From the NCBI RefSeq assembly GCF_014647595.1, contig NZ_BMPM01000008.1, forward strand, positions 148,533 to 212,532: DNA of 64,000 nucleotides. The letters run 5' to 3'. The position numbers and the translations under genes were made by a program. Under the pieces are notes generated by a model that saw only the letters and a list, made by a program, of their open reading frames with translations, had not been told where the DNA came from and made no database searches. This DNA comes from Paenarthrobacter histidinolovorans (lineage in GTDB: Bacteria; Actinomycetota; Actinomycetes; Actinomycetales; Micrococcaceae). Below, piece after piece: positions 14,949 to 24,101 of this stretch. Numbering within the stretch: the first letter of the stretch is position 1; each line of letters opens with the position of its first letter.

Positions 14949-17362
14949 CGGGACTCCTCAGCGTCACGGTAGGCGACGCGGCGGTGCACGAACCTCACGA
15001 TTTCGATCAGCGCGATGCAGGCCACGGACGTTCCAAGCACGAGTAATGCCGTAGGGAGCGTCGGGTCGGTGAACTGCAGGAAATCGCGGGCGATCCGGAC
15101 GGAATACACCAGGACCAAGCCCACCATCATGGCCCCGATCACCATCCCTTTGAAACGGGTGACCGGCCGTGAAAGCACCACCAGGATCCAGATACCGATG
15201 ATCGCCAGGATGAGGGTGGACCCCGTCCTGATTTCAGCTTCCGGGATGGACAGGTTGGCCGCTAGCTTGGCGTACGCTGCGAGCCCCAACGTGACCGATA
15301 CCCCTGCCGGCACCGCAAAGGTGAGCGAACGCCGAAGGAAACCAGGGATGTAGCGCTGGGCGTTGGGCAGCAAGGCCAGGAAGAAGGCCGGAATGCCGAT
15401 GGTCAGGCCATCAGTGACCGAGAGTTGCCGTGGAAGGAACGGGAAAGGCAGCAGGAGGATGCCGAACGCGATGGCCAGGAAGGTGGCGTAAGCGGTTTTG
15501 GTCAGGAAGAGCATGGAGACGCGCTCGATATTGGCGATCACCTGACGCCCCTCAGCCACAACGCTCGGCAAGTGCGAAAATTTGCCGTCCAGGAGGACCA
15601 ACCGCGCCACCGCTTTGGTCGCAGCGGCGCCGGAGTTCATCGCCACGCCAATGTCCGCCTCCTTGATCGCGAGCGCGTCGTTCACTCCGTCTCCGGTCAT
15701 CGCGACCGTCCTCCCGGCAGATTTGAGTGCCACGACGATGCGCTTTTTCTGATCAGGGGACACGCGCCCAAAGACCACGTTGCTGTTGATGACCTGCAGG
15801 AGCTCCTGCTCATCATCCGGCAACCCGCGGGCATCAAAGCCGTGGGGTGCGTCCAAGCCGACCTCACGGGCAATGGCAGCAACGGTTTGGGGGTTGTCGC
15901 CGGAAATGATCCGGACATCCACCTCTTGTGCCGCGAAATAGCTCAGGGTTTCAGCGGCATCGGAGCGGATGTTCTCCCGGAAGGTCAGGAGCACCACGGG
16001 CACCGCATCGGCGGGCACCGTTTCATCATGCGTAGGCGTTCCGTGTGCCAGGACGAGCGTGCGGCGGCCGGTGGAGGCAAGTTCGGTGGATTGGGAAGCG
16101 AGTTTCTGCAGCACGGGATCTTGTGAATCGTGGGCAGGGAACACCATTTCCGGGCCGCCGAGGATCCACATGTCGTTGCCGAAGACTACCGCGCTCCATT
16201 TGCGGGCGGATGAAAAGGGAACCCGGTCCCTTTCGTGGTCTTGAGGCTGCTGCGTGAAGTGCCCGGCCAGGCTGCGTGCCGTGGCGTTGGCATCCTTCTG
16301 GACCCCGTACCAGGAAAGGACAGCTTCCCAGCCCGGACGGGTAACCAGCGGGTGGGCGGCGTCGAAAATGATGTCGCCTTGGGTGAGCGTGCCGGTTTTG
16401 TCCAGGCAAATAATATCCACGCGCGCAAGCCCCTCAACGGCGGGAAGTTCCTGCACCAGCACCTGCTGCCGGGCGAGCTTTACTGCCCCCACAGCGAAGG
16501 CAATGCTGGTCATCAACACCAGTCCCAACGGGACCATCGCGACGACGGAGGCGATGGTGGCCGTCGCTGCCTCGCGCCACGCCCCACTTGCCGAAGCCTG
16601 GGACCACCCGCCCTGGGCAATCATCTGGGCATTCAGAACCAACAGCGCCACGGGGCCAACGAACCAGGTCACCCATTTCAGGACCCGGTCAATGGATGAA
16701 CGGAGTTCTGAAGCCACCAGTGAGAATCGCTTGGCTTCGGCCGCCAGGGAGTTGGCGAACGAGTCCGCACCTACCCGGTCCACCACCGCGGTTCCTTCAC
16801 CGGCAACCACTACGGAGCCGGACAGCACGCGGTCAGCGTCTTCCTTCTCAACGGCGTCTGATTCACCGGTCAGCATGGATTCATCCACCTGGAGTCCGCG
16901 GGAGCCGGTCAACACCCCGTCGGCGGGCACTTGGTCCCCGGCCCGGAGGATCAGGGTGTCATCCATGACGACGTCGTCCAAAGGAATTTCGGCCTCTGAT
17001 CCCTCCCGCATGACGCGGGCATGCGGCGCGTTGAGCAGGGCCAGCCGGTCCAATGCCCGCTTGGCGCGGTACTCCTGGACGCTTCCGATCACCGCGTTGG
17101 CGATGGCGCTGAAACCGAAGAGCGCATCCTGCCACCGGCCGATCGCGAAAAGGACAATGAAGCAGGCCAGGATGATGCCGTTGAACAAGGTGAGCACATT
17201 GGCGCGGACAATGCTCCATACGCTGCGGCTGGTGTCCTGGACAAACGCATTGGTTTTTCCCGCGGCCACCCGCTCAGCAACGTCGGCAGCGCTCAGTCCC
17301 TGCGTCGAAACAACGTCTTCCCGGACGGCTGTCCCGGACTGGTCCTTCTCATTTTCCGGCAC
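14930..17362 (-). CDS. CtpE-like cation-transporting P-type ATPase
   Basis: An 810-residue P-type ATPase closest in layout to mycobacterial CtpE, which takes up calcium. Visible are the actuator TGESD loop, the phosphorylation site DKTGTLTQGD, the nucleotide domain (SSARKWSAVVFG), the hinge MTGDGVNDALAIKEADIG and about ten membrane helices. There is no N-terminal heavy-metal domain. One residue is odd: the helix-4 motif, PEGL in CtpE and other calcium pumps, reads PLGL (Leu279), so an expected carboxylate ligand is missing. The substrate could therefore differ from calcium. ATG 17362. Convergent overlap with the small membrane protein gene. Confidence 0.88.
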   Translation of the reverse strand: MPENEKDQSGTAVREDVVSTQGLSAADVAERVAAGKTNAFVQDTSRSVWSIVRANVLTLFNGIILACFIVLFAIGRWQDALFGFSAIANAVIGSVQEYRAKRALDRLALLNAPHARVMREGSEAEIPLDDVVMDDTLILRAGDQVPADGVLTGSRGLQVDESMLTGESDAVEKEDADRVLSGSVVVAGEGTAVVDRVGADSFANSLAAEAKRFSLVASELRSSIDRVLKWVTWFVGPVALLVLNAQMIAQGGWSQASASGAWREAATATIASVVAMVPLGLVLMTSIAFAVGAVKLARQQVLVQELPAVEGLARVDIICLDKTGTLTQGDIIFDAAHPLVTRPGWEAVLSWYGVQKDANATARSLAGHFTQQPQDHERDRVPFSSARKWSAVVFGNDMWILGGPEMVFPAHDSQDPVLQKLASQSTELASTGRRTLVLAHGTPTHDETVPADAVPVVLLTFRENIRSDAAETLSYFAAQEVDVRIISGDNPQTVAAIAREVGLDAPHGFDARGLPDDEQELLQVINSNVVFGRVSPDQKKRIVVALKSAGRTVAMTGDGVNDALAIKEADIGVAMNSGAAATKAVARLVLLDGKFSHLPSVVAEGRQVIANIERVSMLFLTKTAYATFLAIAFGILLLPFPFLPRQLSVTDGLTIGIPAFFLALLPNAQRYIPGFLRRSLTFAVPAGVSVTLGLAAYAKLAANLSIPEAEIRTGSTLILAIIGIWILVVLSRPVTRFKGMVIGAMMVGLVLVYSVRIARDFLQFTDPTLPTALLVLGTSVACIALIEIVRFVHRRVAYRDAEESRQRLSK

Positions 17363-17447
17363 TCATGCCCCCTGCTGTTGAGCCGATCCAAGGAATTCTG
17401 AGTCGATCCCCGGACGGTTGGTGCACTGGGTTTGAGTATGCCAGCCG

Positions 17448-18461
17448 TCAGGCCGTGAAGGCGAGGTCCTTGGCGTGCAGTGGGTGGAGCAGTGGTTCAC
17501 CCCGGGAGATCCGTTGGGCTTCTTCGATGGTGCTGACGGCCATGCGTTCCAGTTCCATACCCAGCGAACCTGCCAGATGTGGTGTGAGCAGCACGTTTGG
17601 ATGGGTGTAGAAACCAGAATCCGCAGGGAGCACCCAAGGGGTGGTGACGTCCAGGACGGCGTAAAGGTCGCCTTGTTGGATACGTCGAAGCAGCGCGTCC
17701 TGGTCCACCAGTTCGCCGCGAGCGGTGTTGATGAACGTGGCTCCCGGCTTGAAGCTGGCCACCAGGCCTTGGTGGATCAGGTTGCGGGTGGACGGGAGCG
17801 ATGGCGCGTGGAGGCTGACGACGTCGGAGCCCGCCACGAGCTCTTCCAACGAAACACGTTCGACGCCGAGATCAGCTGCCGCGGCATCGTCCAGGAAGGG
17901 ATCGGCTACCACTACCTGGACGTCGTAGGACTTCAGGAGCCGGATGACGTGCTTGCCGATCCTCGAGGCACCGATGATGCCCACTCTCTTGCCGAAATTG
18001 CCCATGTCGGGAAACACCTGATCGGGTTCGATCTCTGTCTTCTCCGTGTGCAGTTTCCGGGCGATCTGCAGTACGCGCTTGTTGGCCAGGAGGATCATTG
18101 CCACTGTGTACTCGGCTACGGGGATGGAGTTTGCGTCCGCAGCGGTACTGACTTCGATGCCCCTCTCCCAGCACTCATCGCCCACGTGGTGCTTGACCGT
18201 GCCGCCCGCGTGAAGGACATGGGTCAGGCGCGGAGCAGCCGTGAGAGCTGCGGCGTCGAGTTTTGGGCAGCCCCATCCTGTGATGAGGATGTCTGTTTCC
18301 GCCAGCAGTTCCTGCGAGCGCGGTGAGGTGAAGTCTTCCATGGGCACCGGGCTGAGGAGCCTCAGCCCGGGTCCCAGGGTTTGGAGCCTGCGGGGCGGAA
18401 AGACCCGGTTTACGACGCCGGGGCCCATGGCGAGTGCGACGTTCAGTTCAGTGGTGGTCAC
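17448..18461 (-). CDS. D-2-hydroxyacid dehydrogenase-like protein of locus A (catalytic Glu replaced)
   Basis: A 337-residue member of the D-isomer-specific 2-hydroxyacid dehydrogenase family, which reduce 2-oxo acids with NADH. The NAD domain (GKRVGIIGASRIGKHVIRLL) and the catalytic Arg (NTARGELVD) and His (LLTPHLAGS) are present. The usual DVFxxEPLP segment reads DVTTPWVLP, so the third member of the Arg-Glu-His triad is Trp276. Activity may be changed or lost. GTG 18461 overlaps the permease stop codon (GTGA) and has GGGAG ahead, so it is the last gene of the sugar ABC operon. A paralogue with an intact triad is in locus B. Confidence 0.9.
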   Translation of the reverse strand: MTTTELNVALAMGPGVVNRVFPPRRLQTLGPGLRLLSPVPMEDFTSPRSQELLAETDILITGWGCPKLDAAALTAAPRLTHVLHAGGTVKHHVGDECWERGIEVSTAADANSIPVAEYTVAMILLANKRVLQIARKLHTEKTEIEPDQVFPDMGNFGKRVGIIGASRIGKHVIRLLKSYDVQVVVADPFLDDAAAADLGVERVSLEELVAGSDVVSLHAPSLPSTRNLIHQGLVASFKPGATFINTARGELVDQDALLRRIQQGDLYAVLDVTTPWVLPADSGFYTHPNVLLTPHLAGSLGMELERMAVSTIEEAQRISRGEPLLHPLHAKDLAFTA

Positions 18462-19372
18462 TTGACGCTCCCTGCGGTGAGGCCGGACTTCCAGAAACGC
18501 TGGAGCATGATGAAAGCGACCAGCAGCGGAAGGATGGACAAGAGCGAGCCTGTGATGACCATGGGGGTGAATTCGGGCTGTGGGACCGAGTAGCCCTGCC
18601 AGATGGAGATGCCCACGCTGACCGGCAGCAGCTGCTGGTCCTGGAGCATCACCAGGGGCAGCATGAAGTTGTTCCAAACGCCCACGAACTGGAACAGGGC
18701 GATGGTGATGTAGCCCGGCATCATCATGGGCAAGCCCAACGAGAAGAAGGACCGGATAGGGCCCGCACCGTCCATGCGTGCCGCTTCAAGGGTTTCGGCC
18801 GGGACGTAGCTGGACGAGTAAACCCTGGCCAGGTAAACACCGAACGGGTTGCAGAGCACAGGGATGAGGACAGCCCAGACGGTGTTGGTCATGCCCACCA
18901 GGGAAGCCAGGAGGTACATGGGCAGAACCGTAGCCGTGTTGGGAATCAGGACACCCACCAATACGAATCCGAACAGCGAGTCCTTCCAACGGAACTGGAA
19001 CTTGTCGAACGCATAACCTGCCATGACGGAGATCAGGCTGCCCAGCACTGCACCGACTCCGGCGTACATCACCGAGTTGCCGAGCCATCGGAAGAACAAC
19101 CCGCCGTCCTGCTTGGCCACGTTGGCGATGTTTTCGAAGAGCGAGAAGTTCCCCAACGCGTAGGCGCTGGTGCCGTAGAGGTCTGCCGCATTCTTGGTGG
19201 AGGCGAACACCAGCCACAGGACTGGCACCACCATGTAGGCGGAGCCGATGATCAGGAGCCCGTTGACGGTGAGCTTGCTGGCGAAGCCGCCACTGCGGTT
19301 GGAACCGCCGCGTCGCGGAGCATTGTGGGCAGAAGCTGCAGCGCGGGGCCGGGACAAAGTTGAAGTGCTCAT
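18458..19372 (-). CDS. Carbohydrate ABC transporter permease, MalG-like (locus A)
   Basis: A 304-residue inner-membrane subunit of a CUT1-type sugar importer with six helices. The EAA loop that contacts the ATPase is ETLEAARMDGAGPIRSFFSLGLPMM, in the usual place after helix 4. The ATG overlaps the stop of the first permease (ATGA), indicating translational coupling. No ATP-binding subunit is encoded in the locus, so a shared MsmK/MsiK-type ATPase from elsewhere is expected, as is common for actinobacterial CUT1 systems. Confidence 0.93.
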   Translation of the reverse strand: MSTSTLSRPRAAASAHNAPRRGGSNRSGGFASKLTVNGLLIIGSAYMVVPVLWLVFASTKNAADLYGTSAYALGNFSLFENIANVAKQDGGLFFRWLGNSVMYAGVGAVLGSLISVMAGYAFDKFQFRWKDSLFGFVLVGVLIPNTATVLPMYLLASLVGMTNTVWAVLIPVLCNPFGVYLARVYSSSYVPAETLEAARMDGAGPIRSFFSLGLPMMMPGYITIALFQFVGVWNNFMLPLVMLQDQQLLPVSVGISIWQGYSVPQPEFTPMVITGSLLSILPLLVAFIMLQRFWKSGLTAGSVK

Positions 19373-20301
19373 GATTTGTTCATCCTGGAGCTGAGGCGGG
19401 TGACGGCCAGGGACAGGATTGCTGCCAGCCCCGCGATGATGACGGAAGCGGCGGCCGCTTGGTTGAGGTTGTGCCGAATGAAGGCGGCATCGTAGGCCCA
19501 CAGGTTGGGAACCCAGGTACTGGTCACGGAAGCTGTGGCCTTGGAAATGATGGACGGTTCTGTGAACAGTTGCAGGGTGCCGATGATGGTGAACAGCATG
19601 ATGACGCTCAACGCCGGGAGGATCAGCGGGAACTTGATGCTGATGGCGGCCCGGATCTCCCCGGCACCGTCCACACGGGCCGCTTCCAGGATTTCGCGGG
19701 GCACGGCCTGCAGTGCGGTAAAGAGGATGATCACGTTGTAGCCGGTCCACTCCCAGACGCCGATGTTCACAATGGACGGAAGGACCATGTGCGCATCAAG
19801 GAAGTTGATCTGGATGCCACCGCCTTGGAGGGCCTGGACGAGAGGGCTGATGCCGGGCGTGTAGAGGTAGGCCCAGATGAGGGCAGCGATGACGCCCGGA
19901 ACTGCGTGCGGCAGGAACACCAGAAGCTGGAAAAGTTTGCGTGCCTTGGCCACTGAGGCATCCAGCAGGAGCGCGAACACCACGGCGCCGCCCACCATGC
20001 AGGGAATGTAGATCAGGCAGTACAACCCGAGCCGGGCGATACCTTCCACGAACGTCTCGGATTGGAAAACCTGCACGTAGTTCTCAAGTCCTACGAAAAC
20101 TGTCTTGGCTTCCCCGAAGCCCAGACCGGACTTCTGCTGCGAGTGGAAACTCAGCACCAGCGAGTAGATCACCGGTGCGATCATGGCGATCGCAAAGACC
20201 GCGAAGAAAGGGACCAGGAACAAGGCGGCAGTCCGTCCGCCGGTTCCCGCCAGTGCGCGGCCTCGGCGGGGCACTGTGGTGGTGAGGGCCTGGGTGGCCA
20301 T
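19369..20301 (-). CDS. Carbohydrate ABC transporter permease, MalF-like (locus A)
   Basis: A 310-residue permease with six membrane helices; the first begins at AALFLVPFFAVFAIAMIAPV. The EAA loop reads EILEAARVDGAGEIRAAISIKFPLI. It pairs with the MalG-like permease to form the channel for the substrate captured by the lipoprotein encoded just upstream. The gap to the binding-protein gene (20302-20383) contains a 9-bp-stem hairpin that could lower permease expression relative to the binding protein. Confidence 0.93.
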   Translation of the reverse strand: MATQALTTTVPRRGRALAGTGGRTAALFLVPFFAVFAIAMIAPVIYSLVLSFHSQQKSGLGFGEAKTVFVGLENYVQVFQSETFVEGIARLGLYCLIYIPCMVGGAVVFALLLDASVAKARKLFQLLVFLPHAVPGVIAALIWAYLYTPGISPLVQALQGGGIQINFLDAHMVLPSIVNIGVWEWTGYNVIILFTALQAVPREILEAARVDGAGEIRAAISIKFPLILPALSVIMLFTIIGTLQLFTEPSIISKATASVTSTWVPNLWAYDAAFIRHNLNQAAAASVIIAGLAAILSLAVTRLSSRMNKS

Positions 20302-20320
20302 GGGATTCTCCTTGGTTGGA

Positions 20321-20342
20321 GGGGGCCTCCGGCGAGGCCCCC
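20321..20342 (-). other. Intercistronic hairpin between binding-protein and permease genes
   Basis: GGGGGCCTC (20321-20329) and GAGGCCCCC (20334-20342) form a perfect 9-bp stem with a 4-nt loop. There is no T-tract, so it is more likely an mRNA-stabilising or partial-termination element. Such hairpins after binding-protein genes commonly keep the binding protein more abundant than the permeases. Confidence 0.6.
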
Positions 20343-20383
20343 TGCCTGTGACTGCTTTGTGGAAGAGCTACCCGGTGACGGGC

Positions 20384-21697
20384 CTACTCTTTGACGGACA
20401 AGCCGGCCTGCTTCAAGCCGCCTACGGTGGCGTCCTGCGCGGTATCGACGGCGTCGTGGATGGTGCCGCCGGTGGTCAGCTTCCCGTAGGCGTCTTTGAG
20501 CGCGGTGTTGGTGATGTCCCAGTTCGGGCCCCACTGCCAACCCGGGGTGATGGTGCCGTAGGCCTTGTTGAAGACCTCGTAGATGTCGTTGCCGAAGTAG
20601 CTGGCGTCGTAGGCCTTCTGCGCAACGGGCGTCAGTCCCGGGAAGGCAAGGAAGGCGGATCCGGTGTTGCCACGGGCCTTGATGGCTTCCTGGTTGGTGG
20701 TGAGGAACTCGACGAACTTGGCGGCCGCGGCCGGGTTTTTGCTGCTCTTGGTCACGTTGAAGCTGGATCCGCCATAGAACGCTCCGGACTCGTTGCCCCA
20801 GGTTGGCAGCTCGGCGGCGATCCACTGGCCCTTCTGACCACTGGCTTCGGTGCGCTTCTGGATACCGGTGGCACTCCAGTTGGCGCCGAGGACTCCAACT
20901 ACCGTGCTGTTGGCCAGATCCAGGCTCCACTCGTCACTGTAGGCCTGGGTAACTTTGACGATCTTCTCGTCAATCAGCTTCTGCCAATAAGAGGCAACCT
21001 TCTGGGTGGCTTCATCGTTGACGCCCACCTTCCAGCTGTCGCCCTCGGTGCCGAACCACTTTGCGCCAGCCTGCCAAGCCAATCCGGCGCTCGCGGCTAC
21101 CTCGTTGGGGTTGAAGCTGGCGAGGTAGGAGTTGGGCGCTGCGGCTTTGAGCTTCTTACCTGCCTCTTCGAATTCGTCCCAGGTTTTAGGGACCTCGACG
21201 CCGGCCTTCGCCAGCATGTCCTTCCGGTACCACATGAGCATGGGGGCTGCGTCGTAGGGAAGGGCGTAGGTCTTGTCGCCGAACTGGACCAATGCCTTGG
21301 TCTCGTCCGTGAGCTTATCCACGGTCTCAGCCTTGTTGATGAGGCCATCGAGAGGAACGACCTGGCTATTGCTGACGAATTGCGGCAACTGCGGGTATTC
21401 GATGGTGGCCACGTCCGGGCCGTTGCCTGCCGTGATGGCGGTGGAGAGTTTGGCATACCCGCCGTTGGCGCCGTTGGGGATGGTTTCGAAGCTGACCTTG
21501 ATCTTGTCCTGGCTGGCGTTGAACGCTTCAGCCACTTTGTCCATGCCGGCCAATGAGGACCAGAAGGTGATGGAGCCGGAGGGATCTTCCGTGGGCGTGG
21601 GTGCTGCCGCTGGGGTGGGGCCGTTGCCGCACGCGGCCAGCAACAGAGTGCTGGCAGCCAAGCCAGCTACTCCGGCGAAGAGATGACGACGCTTCAT
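20384..21697 (-). CDS. Extracellular sugar-binding lipoprotein of locus A ABC importer
   Basis: A 437-residue family-1 solute-binding lipoprotein. The signal peptide ends in the lipobox LLAACG, so Cys22 is lipid-anchored to the outer face of the membrane. The mature part has the usual ITFWSSLAGMDKVAEAFN start, FVSNSQVVPLDGLINK, and a Trp/Tyr-rich cleft typical of oligosaccharide binders. The ATG at 21697 has a strong AAAGGAGAA site; upstream frame sequence overlaps operator repeats and is not coding. It is the first gene of the operon. The ligand is unknown. Confidence 0.93.
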   Translation of the reverse strand: MKRRHLFAGVAGLAASTLLLAACGNGPTPAAAPTPTEDPSGSITFWSSLAGMDKVAEAFNASQDKIKVSFETIPNGANGGYAKLSTAITAGNGPDVATIEYPQLPQFVSNSQVVPLDGLINKAETVDKLTDETKALVQFGDKTYALPYDAAPMLMWYRKDMLAKAGVEVPKTWDEFEEAGKKLKAAAPNSYLASFNPNEVAASAGLAWQAGAKWFGTEGDSWKVGVNDEATQKVASYWQKLIDEKIVKVTQAYSDEWSLDLANSTVVGVLGANWSATGIQKRTEASGQKGQWIAAELPTWGNESGAFYGGSSFNVTKSSKNPAAAAKFVEFLTTNQEAIKARGNTGSAFLAFPGLTPVAQKAYDASYFGNDIYEVFNKAYGTITPGWQWGPNWDITNTALKDAYGKLTTGGTIHDAVDTAQDATVGGLKQAGLSVKE

Positions 21698-21777
21698 GGT
21701 GTTCTCCTTTGAAGACTTCGGATGCGAAGGGGATATGTGGTGGGGGCCACACGGCGATAGGTCCATGTAATCGGCAA

Positions 21778-21815
21778 GTTCGAACATCTTCAACGTTTCA
21801 AACAAATTCAAACAT
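21778..21815 (-). promoter_or_regulatory. Direct-repeat array, probable operator for the DeoR/LacI hybrid regulator
   Basis: On the minus strand TGTTTGAATT (21814-21805), TGTTTGAAAC (21804-21795), GTTGAAGA (21794-21787) and TGTTCGAAC (21786-21778) lie head to tail at about one helical turn. They are 80-120 bp upstream of the binding-protein start. Related TTTGAAC copies occur at 21877-21889 and at 24102-24112 in front of the regulator. DeoR-type proteins often bind such direct repeats. Confidence 0.6.
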
Positions 21816-21876
21816 CCATCGAAATCAGCATTGTAGGAATCTGCAAGGTATAGCTGCTCTGAACGAAATGAGTTGT

Positions 21877-21889
21877 GTTTGAACGAACA
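21877..21889 (+). promoter_or_regulatory. TTTGAAC operator-like copy upstream of the beta-propeller gene
   Basis: GTTTGAACGAACA matches the repeat found upstream of the binding-protein gene and just ahead of the regulator gene. It lies about 95 bp before the propeller start codon, so all three transcription units of locus A probably share the regulator. Confidence 0.5.
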
Positions 21890-21984
21890 GAAAAGCTGGA
21901 CTGTGTTCGCTCTGCGCTGCTATGAATTCTGGACACCCCAACAACAGCTCACTCATCGAGCACTTCCTAAGAGCAGGGATTCCA

Positions 21985-24006
21985 ATGGAGAAATCGAACA
22001 TCAGCAGGCGGGCAGTCCTCCAGGTCGGGGGAGTGGCGTCGCTCGCAGCGGCCATGGGGCTGGCAGCCGGCCAACCGGCGTCGGCGTCCGCCTCCCTGGC
22101 GGCCAAACCGAAGGCGACCGAGGTCCTGGACCTTGGCCCCGGCGTCGTACAGTTCTCCCTCATGAGCGGGCTGCTGGTGGGTGAGACGCTGTACATTGGT
22201 TCGCGAAACCTGGACCCGGTACGGATTGTGGCTTTCCACGTGCCCAGCGGCAAAGTCACCGGCGTGAGCGAACTGGAGAACGGCTACGCCATCCAAACCC
22301 TCGCTGCCGACGCCTCCGGCCGGTACCTGTATGCCGGGGTATTGCAGAACACCACTGGTCCCAAACCGAACCTGTTCCGCTGGGACCTGTCCAACCTGGG
22401 CGCAAAGGCCACCCCGGTTGGCCGGATCGGTGACCGCGACGTTCGCGACCTGAGTGTGGCCCCCAACGGCCGCCTGTATGCCGTGGGCGGCGGCAGCGGT
22501 ACCGCGCCGGCCCTGTGGGAATACGAGCCCGCCACCGGCACGGTTTCCAACCTCGGCGTTCCGGACGCCGGAGCCACCTTGGCCCGTGCCGTCGCCGCCA
22601 CAGACTCCACCATCTTCTTCGGCGCGGGCAGCACTCTGGGTGGCGGAGGAAGCGCCAGCCGGGCGTGCTTGTACGCCTATGACCATGCAGCCAAGTCCTT
22701 CAGAAACGTCACGCCTGCGGAGATGATCGCGGACCCGAGCATCAGGGACCTGGCGATCGTGGGCGACAAGCTAATGGTCAGCTCGGCCGCTTCAACATCT
22801 ACCTCCAAAATCGCGGCCCTGAGTGTCACCAACCCGTCCTCCTATGCCTCGGCGGCATCGGAAGGAAAAACCGCAAAGAACTTCGCAGCAATTGGCGACA
22901 AGGTCTATTTCGCCAACGAATCGGGGCTCCTTGCCTACTCCCTTTCTGCCAACACCGTTTCAGCTGTTCCGTACCAAGGCCCGTTCTTGGGCGAGATCTG
23001 GGGCGTTGACACCCTGAACGGCAAAGTGCTGGTGACCTCCGCATTCGGGTTCGTTGCGGAAATCGACCCCACGTCCGGGACATTCAAGACCACCGACCTT
23101 GGCGAGGCCGGAGCGCCGTCGGACGCCCAGGAAGCCATGGGTCTGGCAGCCGGAGGCGGCCTCGTGTACGTCGGCGGCAACGGTGTCATCTCGCGACGAT
23201 CACTGGGAACCGGTCAGGTCGCCAACATGACCGTCCCCGGGGAGGCCAAGGACGCCGTGGTGGTGGACAGCGTCTTGTACACCGGCCAGTACAGCTCCCA
23301 AGGCATCTGGAGCTACGACCCCCGCAGCGGCAAGCCCATCAGCCAGGTGGCCAAGTTCTCCTCCGAACAGAACCGGCCCTTGGACGTCCACTGGGATGAG
23401 GTCAACAAGCTCGTTCTGGTGTGCGCGCAGGCCGATACCGAGGGCGGCGGTTCGTTGTGGACCTACGATCCCCGCACGGGTAAGTCGGGATTCTTCCTTA
23501 ACCCCGTGGATAAGGTGCAGTTGGTCCGCGCGGTAACAGCGCGCGACGGCGTCGCTTACCTCGGCGGCGGACGGCCCGGAACGGAGGGGCCTGGCACCGT
23601 TGTGGCGTTCGATCCCGTAGCGGGCAAGGAACTGTGGCGCCTTGATCCCGGTTTGGGCGCCGGCGTTTCCGCCTTGGCGGTGCAGGGGCGGTACCTCTAT
23701 GGGATTGTGCGGACCGGACGTGTTTTCGTGATTGATCTGCCGAAACGCACGCTGATCCACCAGGCCGATATCAGCTCGGTCTGCACGGGATTCGCTGCTC
23801 TGGTCACCAACCGTGGCGCTGTCTACGGTGTCTCGGATACGAACGTCTTCCGCTTCGATCCCAAGACCTTCGCGCTCGCCACTGTTGTGGCTGACATCAA
23901 CGGCGGCTGGTACAGCGGCTCGCACATCACCAACGACGAAGACGGCTACCTCTACACAATGCGTGGCCGCAACGTCGTGCGGATCGACGACCACCCACGG
24001 CCGTGA
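21985..24006 (+). CDS. Tat-exported beta-propeller protein of locus A
   Basis: A 673-residue secreted protein of unknown activity. It starts with a twin-arginine signal (SRRAVLQVGG, Arg8-Arg9, then an Ala-rich h-region ending near ASASA). The remainder is a run of propeller-like repeats: LYIGSRNLDPVRIVAF, GRYLYAGVLQ, GRLYAVGGG, LWEYEPATG, GIWSYDPRSGKPIS, SLWTYDPRTGK, VVAFDPVAGKELWRLDPG and VFRFDPKTF. It closes with a strongly conserved INGGWYSG and GYLYTMRGRNVVRIDD. A paralogue of equal length is in locus B. ATG 21985 has an AGGGA site. It could be a polysaccharide lyase, a glycan-binding protein or an oxidoreductase; no catalytic motif is recognised. Confidence 0.82.
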   Translation: MEKSNISRRAVLQVGGVASLAAAMGLAAGQPASASASLAAKPKATEVLDLGPGVVQFSLMSGLLVGETLYIGSRNLDPVRIVAFHVPSGKVTGVSELENGYAIQTLAADASGRYLYAGVLQNTTGPKPNLFRWDLSNLGAKATPVGRIGDRDVRDLSVAPNGRLYAVGGGSGTAPALWEYEPATGTVSNLGVPDAGATLARAVAATDSTIFFGAGSTLGGGGSASRACLYAYDHAAKSFRNVTPAEMIADPSIRDLAIVGDKLMVSSAASTSTSKIAALSVTNPSSYASAASEGKTAKNFAAIGDKVYFANESGLLAYSLSANTVSAVPYQGPFLGEIWGVDTLNGKVLVTSAFGFVAEIDPTSGTFKTTDLGEAGAPSDAQEAMGLAAGGGLVYVGGNGVISRRSLGTGQVANMTVPGEAKDAVVVDSVLYTGQYSSQGIWSYDPRSGKPISQVAKFSSEQNRPLDVHWDEVNKLVLVCAQADTEGGGSLWTYDPRTGKSGFFLNPVDKVQLVRAVTARDGVAYLGGGRPGTEGPGTVVAFDPVAGKELWRLDPGLGAGVSALAVQGRYLYGIVRTGRVFVIDLPKRTLIHQADISSVCTGFAALVTNRGAVYGVSDTNVFRFDPKTFALATVVADINGGWYSGSHITNDEDGYLYTMRGRNVVRIDDHPRP

Positions 24007-24101
24007 CGGCTGGCGTTGCGGGGTCTGCTCTGCGCACTCTGGCGAGCGTTTACGCGCAAAGCCGGCCCCGCGACGTCGTTTCCATTCAGTCAATTATGCT
24101 T

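Noticed and set aside
17413..17449. Possible terminator stem at the end of locus A
   Set aside because: Only 8 of 9 pairs with a 19-nt loop and overlap with the stop codon; not convincing.
18461..18677. Upstream extension of the locus A hydroxyacid dehydrogenase into the permease gene
   Set aside because: GTG 18461 overlaps the permease stop and has a GGGAG site; the extension has low-complexity His/Pro/Arg composition.
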